Source: [Clostridium] celerecrescens 18A (GTDB lineage Bacteria > Bacillota > Clostridia > Lachnospirales > Lachnospiraceae). From it: a stretch of 64,000 nucleotides of DNA. Each line of letters begins with the position of its first letter. The first letter of the stretch is position 1. The DNA lies in the NCBI RefSeq assembly GCF_002797975.1, contig NZ_PGET01000001.1, forward strand, positions 3,851,501-3,915,500, read 5' to 3'. Both the position numbers and the translations under genes were made by a program. The notes below the pieces were generated by a model. The model had not been told where the DNA came from and searched no databases. It saw only the letters and a program-made list of their open reading frames with translations. Below are positions 59,814-64,000 of this stretch, piece after piece.

Positions 59814-62018
59814 TTAATCCTCATTTCCTCCCAGATTCAGCTTTGCAAACGCATCTGCAAAGGCTGAATTGATGGGCTTATCCGCTTCCTTTTTCTGTTG
59901 GTTCAAATACTTTGCCACATCCTTTTTGGATACCCCGGCGCCTTCCTTGGCACGCCGTTCCTTAAAGTTAGAAAGCTTTTCCTTGTAGCCGCATTTGCAG
60001 ACAAAGATTTGTCCGTCTCCTTTTCCCTTAAGCTCCAGCTTCTTATGGCAGACCGGGCATCTTGCATTGCTGGTTCTGGAAACTGTTTCCCGGTGCCCGC
60101 ACTCCCTATCCTGGCAGACCAGCATCTCGCTGTTTTTTCCTTTAACTGCCAACATCCGTTTGCCGCAGACCGGGCATTTGTGGTTGGTTAAGTTGTCATG
60201 GTTAAAACTGCCTTCGCCTGACTTGATCTGATGAATCAGATCACCGGAATACTGTCTGATGTCCTTCATAAACGCGGCCCGTTTTAATTTCCCCCCAGCA
60301 ATTTCGGAAAGTCTCATCTCCCATTCAGCCGTCAGCTCCGGTTTCTTTAGATCCTCCGGTACAAGAGTGAGCAGCTGTTTGGCCTTGGAGGTCAAATAGA
60401 TGTCCTTCCCACGCCGTTCTAAAAGAAAGCTGGAAAACAGCTTTTCAATGATATCCGCTCTTGTGGCCACGGTCCCAAGTCCCCCTGTTTCTCCCAGGGT
60501 CCTTGCCATATCACGGTCTTTTGTTTCCATATAAGAAACCGGATTTTCCATGGCCGAAAGAAGGGTCGCTTCCTGAAAGGGTGACGGGGACTTTGTCTTT
60601 CCTTCGGTCATGGTAACTGTAAGCCCTGCAAGCCGGTCCCCCTTTTTCATAACAGGAAGATTTTGCTCTTTTAATTCCTGCTCCTCGTCTTCCTCATCCT
60701 GAGTTTCATAAACTTCCTTCCAACCCAGTGCCTTTACGGTCTTTCCTCTGGCCGCAAGAGTTTCTCCTCCTAAATCCAGGGTAATTTCTGTCTGTTCATA
60801 TTCAAATGGAGGATATAGTACCGCCAGGAACCTGCGGACCACCAGATCATAGATCTTCCGCTCATCAATGGTCATATGTTCCATCTGGACAAACTGTTCC
60901 GTAGGAATGATGGCATGATGATCTGTCACCTTCTTGTCGTTTACAAAAGAGGGAGCTGCCTGGATCCTCTGGTTCATCAGCCTTCCGGCCAGCTTCCGGT
61001 ACGGACCAACACCGCAGGCTTCCAGTCTTTCCTTGATGGATGGAACGATGTCCGAGCTTAAATACCTGGAGTCTGTTCTGGGGTAGGTGAGGACCTTGTG
61101 GTTTTCATAAAGCCTTTGCATGATATTTAACGTCTCTTTTGCAGAATAGTTGAACCTTCGGTTGGCTTCCCTCTGCAGCTCCGTTAAATCATAAAGCTGG
61201 GGAGATTCCATCTTCTTCGGAACGCTTTTTACCTCTGTGACCACGCCCTCACCCTGGGCTTTCATTTTATTTAGAAGGGATTCCACCCGGTCCTTATCAA
61301 AGGAACGGAAACTCTTTGATTTCTCATCCCGCCAGGTAAAGGAAAGGGCCGGAGCTGCACATTTGGCAGTAATGCCGTAGTAAGGCTTGGGAACAAAACT
61401 TTTGATTTCCTCTTCTCTCCTTGCGATGATGGCAAGCGTGGGGGTCTGCACCCGGCCGCAGCTTAAGCTGGCGTTGTATTTGCAGGTCAGCGCCCTGGTT
61501 GCATTGATACCTACCAGCCAGTCCGCTTCGGCACGGCACATGGCGGCATCGTATAAGTTATCATATTCATGGCCATTTTTTAATTTTGCAAAGCCTTCCT
61601 TAATGGCCTTATCCGTAACGGAAGAGATCCAGAGCCTTTTTATGGGCTTCTTATTCCCCGCCTTTTCAAGAATCAGTCTGGCTACAAGCTCCCCTTCCCG
61701 CCCGGCATCCGTAGCAATGATGATTTCACCTACATCTGCACGGTGAATCTGGGTTTTTACCACACGGTACTGCTTGCCGGTCTGCTTGATCACTTCAAGC
61801 CGGAACTGGTCCGGCATCATGGGAAGATTCTCTATCTTCCATTCCTTATATTTGGGATCATAGTCTTCAGGGTCAGCAAGCGTCACCAGATGGCCAAGTC
61901 CCCAAGTGATCACATAATTTTCCCCTTCGATTACTCCATTGTTATTCCTATTGCAGTGAAGGACCCGGGCAATATCCCTGGCCACCGACGGTTTTTCCGC
62001 TATAATTAATGATTTCAT
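59814..62018 (-). CDS. topB: DNA topoisomerase III
   Basis: 734 residues. A Toprim domain (MKSLIIAEKPSVARDIARVL; the acidic ATDAGREGEL), the catalytic tyrosine in TYPRTDSRYLS, and a C-terminal part with two CxxC...C-type zinc motifs (CPVCGKRM...CQDRECGHRE; CPVCHKKLELKG...CKCGY). It relaxes and decatenates DNA through single-strand cuts. Housekeeping-sized and ungapped, rather than a plasmid-type short copy. TTTGGAGG precedes the ATG. Confidence 0.94.
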   Translation of the reverse strand: MKSLIIAEKPSVARDIARVLHCNRNNNGVIEGENYVITWGLGHLVTLADPEDYDPKYKEWKIENLPMMPDQFRLEVIKQTGKQYRVVKTQIHRADVGEIIIATDAGREGELVARLILEKAGNKKPIKRLWISSVTDKAIKEGFAKLKNGHEYDNLYDAAMCRAEADWLVGINATRALTCKYNASLSCGRVQTPTLAIIARREEEIKSFVPKPYYGITAKCAAPALSFTWRDEKSKSFRSFDKDRVESLLNKMKAQGEGVVTEVKSVPKKMESPQLYDLTELQREANRRFNYSAKETLNIMQRLYENHKVLTYPRTDSRYLSSDIVPSIKERLEACGVGPYRKLAGRLMNQRIQAAPSFVNDKKVTDHHAIIPTEQFVQMEHMTIDERKIYDLVVRRFLAVLYPPFEYEQTEITLDLGGETLAARGKTVKALGWKEVYETQDEEDEEQELKEQNLPVMKKGDRLAGLTVTMTEGKTKSPSPFQEATLLSAMENPVSYMETKDRDMARTLGETGGLGTVATRADIIEKLFSSFLLERRGKDIYLTSKAKQLLTLVPEDLKKPELTAEWEMRLSEIAGGKLKRAAFMKDIRQYSGDLIHQIKSGEGSFNHDNLTNHKCPVCGKRMLAVKGKNSEMLVCQDRECGHRETVSRTSNARCPVCHKKLELKGKGDGQIFVCKCGYKEKLSNFKERRAKEGAGVSKKDVAKYLNQQKKEADKPINSAFADAFAKLNLGGNED

Positions 62019-62105
62019 GTAATTCCTCCAAACTCAAGTCTCTTCCAATTATATCGTATTGTCCAGGTTATTACAACTTCTACATCATATCGAGCCGTGC
62101 CAAAA

Positions 62106-62140
62106 AAGCCGTTCCTGTCATGCGGTAACAGGAGCGGCTT
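62106..62140 (-). terminator. terminator of the MATE gene
   Basis: AAGCCGTTCCTGT and ACAGGAGCGGCTT arms; on the minus strand the hairpin is followed by UUUUUU. It lies about 165 bp after the MATE stop and before topB. Confidence 0.7.
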
Positions 62141-62218
62141 ATTGGAGGAGTCATGATCCCTCACGGGTCAATTGAAGGTATCATCAGAGGGTTCGTCTGA
62201 TGTATAGAATATTCACAT

Positions 62219-62240
62219 GTAGTTAGTTCAAGCTAACTAC
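62219..62240. promoter_or_regulatory. palindrome of MarR-operator type
   Basis: GTAGTTAG and CTAACTAC flank a 6-bp centre. The form resembles MarR-family operators. It lies between the MATE stop and the topB start, and could serve a topB promoter on the minus strand (TATACA near 62205). Confidence 0.35.
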
Positions 62241-62306
62241 TTTTATATTATCACAAACGAAAATGAAATACAAGAGATTTCTTGAAATTATTTCTCATTA
62301 ACTTAT

Positions 62307-63695
62307 TTAATCTTCCTGCCCCAACACAATGTTATGGATCCACACGCCTTTTTTCACCAGCACAAAGCCAACAATGCATTTTATGATCTCCACCATCTGG
62401 CACATGAAATATAGCGGTACGATAGGAATGATAGTATACCGGCTGAGAGTATAGGCAACCGGAATGCTGACCACCCACATGAAAACACTGTCAAACAAAA
62501 AGGTGATAAACGTCTTTCCACCGGATCGCAGGGTAAAATAAGCCACGTTCATGAATGCGTTCATTGGCATACACAAAGCCAGTATGCGGATAAACTGGAC
62601 GGCCAGGCTCCTGACCTCGTCCGTGGTATTGTAGATCATAGGGAACAGAGGGGCTGTGATTGCTAAAAGTCCTCCCATGAACACGCAAGAACCAATGGAA
62701 AAGGCAATCAGTTTCGTGTCCGTATCCCTGGCTTCTTCCATTTTTCCGGCTCCTAAAAGCTGTCCCACAATGATAGAGACCGCACTTCCAAGGGCTAAGT
62801 AAACCACATTAAATACATTTCCTATGGTTGAGGATATATTAAGGCCTGCCACAGCAGTCAATCCCCTCACAGAGTAGCACTGCATCAAAGTTGCCACTCC
62901 CGCAGCCCAAAGGGCTTCGTTTACGATAAGAGGTGTCCCCTTAATAAAGATATTCCTCACAAGGCCAGCCGGTATATAAAAGCTGTTATAAGCTCCTGAA
63001 ATAAACGGATTCTTTTTCGGGTTCCTATGAGTCCAGACTATTATGACCGCTGCTTCTACGAATCTGGCCATAACGGTTGCTATTGCCGCCCCCATTACAC
63101 CCAGAACCGGGGCTCCAAGCTTTCCAAAAATCAGGATATAATTAAACACAAGATTTACCAGGACTGCCACAATTCCGGCTTTCATGGGTACTACCGTTTC
63201 CCCGCACTCCCTCAAAGTACTGACATAAGCCTGCTCAATCGCAAAGGGTACCAAACCAATCAGCATGACAAGCATATACCGCCTTCCATGCATCAGTGCT
63301 GTCGCAAGCTCCGCATCATTCCCCTCTCCATGGAGATACATGGCAATCATATCTTCTCCTAAGAAGTAGAACAAAGCCACTGCAACCGCAGACAGAAGCG
63401 CGCAGCAGATGATTTTAAACCGGAATGTATGCCGCACTCCGTCATGCCTTCCGCAGCCAAAGAACTGGGCGCCGAAGATACCTGCTCCCGATATGATTCC
63501 AAAAATACTGATGTTAAAGACAAAGATCAGCTGGTTTACAATAGCCACGCCGGACATCTGCTCTGTCCCTACCATACCCACCATAATATTATCCAGCAGG
63601 CTGACAAAGTTTGTGATCCCATTTTGAACCATAATGGGAATGGCGATTGTTAACACCATTCTGTAAAACGCCTTATTTCCGATAAATTTTTTCAT
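62307..63695 (-). CDS. MATE-family efflux transporter
   Basis: 462 residues with 12 predicted membrane helices in two halves (ITNFVSLLDNIMVGMVGTEQMSGVAIVNQL near the N-terminus; INVSSTIGNVFNVVY-type second half). It differs from the MarR-linked MATE protein. No regulator lies next to it in the window. The SD is weak (GGAAG). It probably exports organic cations using sodium or proton gradients. Confidence 0.9.
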   Translation of the reverse strand: MKKFIGNKAFYRMVLTIAIPIMVQNGITNFVSLLDNIMVGMVGTEQMSGVAIVNQLIFVFNISIFGIISGAGIFGAQFFGCGRHDGVRHTFRFKIICCALLSAVAVALFYFLGEDMIAMYLHGEGNDAELATALMHGRRYMLVMLIGLVPFAIEQAYVSTLRECGETVVPMKAGIVAVLVNLVFNYILIFGKLGAPVLGVMGAAIATVMARFVEAAVIIVWTHRNPKKNPFISGAYNSFYIPAGLVRNIFIKGTPLIVNEALWAAGVATLMQCYSVRGLTAVAGLNISSTIGNVFNVVYLALGSAVSIIVGQLLGAGKMEEARDTDTKLIAFSIGSCVFMGGLLAITAPLFPMIYNTTDEVRSLAVQFIRILALCMPMNAFMNVAYFTLRSGGKTFITFLFDSVFMWVVSIPVAYTLSRYTIIPIVPLYFMCQMVEIIKCIVGFVLVKKGVWIHNIVLGQED

Positions 63696-63811
63696 AAGTT
63701 CTTCCAGTAAAAGCGCGCTTTTCTGTTATACCTCCGTAACGTAGATTTTCTGCCTTAAACAGAGTATCATAACTTTAATATGGAACAAGGTCCTATGTCA
63801 ACAAAATCTGA

Positions 63812-63916
63812 TTATTTTACCCGGTTTTTCACTGAGAGTGACTGCGGATAATCAATAGACGGGAGCCTCTGTCCAACGGTCACAATCCCGTCAGGCAGCG
63901 GTTCCCGCCTATCCAT
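63812..63916 (-). CDS. small ORF after the edge gene
   Basis: 34 codons (MDRREPLPDGIVTVGQRLPS and 14 more residues) starting 18 bp after the stop of the gene at the right edge. The ribosome binding site is poor (AAGAGAAAG). Composition looks coding, but no family is recognised. It may be a coupled small protein or a decayed tail. The rest of 63696-63811 holds nothing I can name. Confidence 0.3.
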   Translation of the reverse strand: MDRREPLPDGIVTVGQRLPSIDYPQSLSVKNRVK

Positions 63917-63934
63917 ATCTTTCTCTTGGGAATT

Positions 63935-64000
63935 TTACTTCTCCTTTGCCTTGGCAAACAGGCTTTGAAGAAGAATAAAAAATGCCAGCAGCGCCGCAAT
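63935..64000 (-). CDS. partial CDS, C-terminus of a membrane protein
   Basis: Only 21 residues and the stop are in the window: a hydrophobic helix (IAALLAFFILLQSLF) ending in the basic AKAKEK. It is the last membrane segment and cytosolic tail of a protein that extends beyond the right edge. The family cannot be told. Confidence 0.5.
   Translation of the reverse strand: MAALLAFFILLQSLFAKAKEK

Noticed and set aside
62040..62150. Short minus-strand peptide starting MTPPISRSCYRM before topB
   Set aside because: It is a translation across the MATE terminator hairpin and has no SD of its own.
1..64000. tRNA, rRNA, insertion sequences, prophage or attachment sites
   Set aside because: No cloverleaf-like segment, transposase, integrase or flanking repeat was recognised by eye; a tRNAscan or Rfam search was not possible.

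Overview
The window looks like chromosome of an anaerobic, spore-forming Lachnospiraceae bacterium (Lacrimispora / Clostridium sphenoides-type). This rests on content: Fe-S L-serine dehydratase, pyruvate formate-lyase with its activase, a MecA adaptor, a CwlD-type amidase, many ABC sugar transporters with lipoprotein binding proteins, and strong AGGAGG ribosome binding sites. No rRNA, tRNA, CRISPR array, prophage or insertion sequence was recognised. Most genes lie on the minus strand.

Region 1 (1-16240) is the most unusual. One minus-strand cluster encodes a parallel upper-glycolysis / amino-sugar set: a PFK-family kinase, a TIM-family isomerase, a LarA-family racemase, a NagB-family deaminase, a class II aldolase and a GPI-family isomerase. 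These are followed by an SsuABC/TauABC-type transporter, a two-component system, a NagA-family deacetylase and two TauE/SafE-family (TSUP) exporters. A divergent LacI regulator faces a perfect 16-bp palindrome, and a related site sits before the NagA-family gene. In the NagA, NagB, GPI and TIM homologues the residues or loops that normally hold the sugar phosphate are replaced, while the catalytic residues are mostly kept. Together with the sulfonate-type importer and the TSUP exporters, this suggests a sulfoglycolysis-like route for a sulfonated hexose or N-acyl-hexosamine (inference).

Region 2 (16290-23500) holds a type I toxin-antitoxin module, a CwlD-type amidase, a lipoprotein metallophosphoesterase, a GH18 protein, and a three-gene operon with a Ser/Thr kinase fused to a ParA-like P-loop domain. 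Decayed gene fragments follow.

Region 3 (23600-31830) holds a GNAT acetyltransferase, MecA, an alpha/beta hydrolase, a MarR-MATE pair, and an L-serine dehydratase operon with a DAACS symporter. A YheO-type regulator follows; its promoter shares a 20-bp operator-like site with the symporter promoter.

Region 4 (31860-40680) is an alpha-galactoside locus: GH36, an ABC importer, two AraC regulators and a GH4 enzyme. Region 5 (40750-45700) is fermentative: a small DUF1858 protein, a pyruvate formate-lyase encoded as three separate ORFs, its activase, a 2[4Fe-4S] ferredoxin and a class C26 peptidase.

Region 6 (45800-53400) is conserved core: a MerR-like regulator, a palindrome-rich element, dnaB, rplI and gdpP, then a lone receiver protein, PII and an ammonium transporter with a leader attenuator. 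Region 7 (53470-64000) is a LacI-controlled phosphonate-type ABC operon with a 5'-nucleotidase-like enzyme, then topoisomerase III and a MATE exporter.
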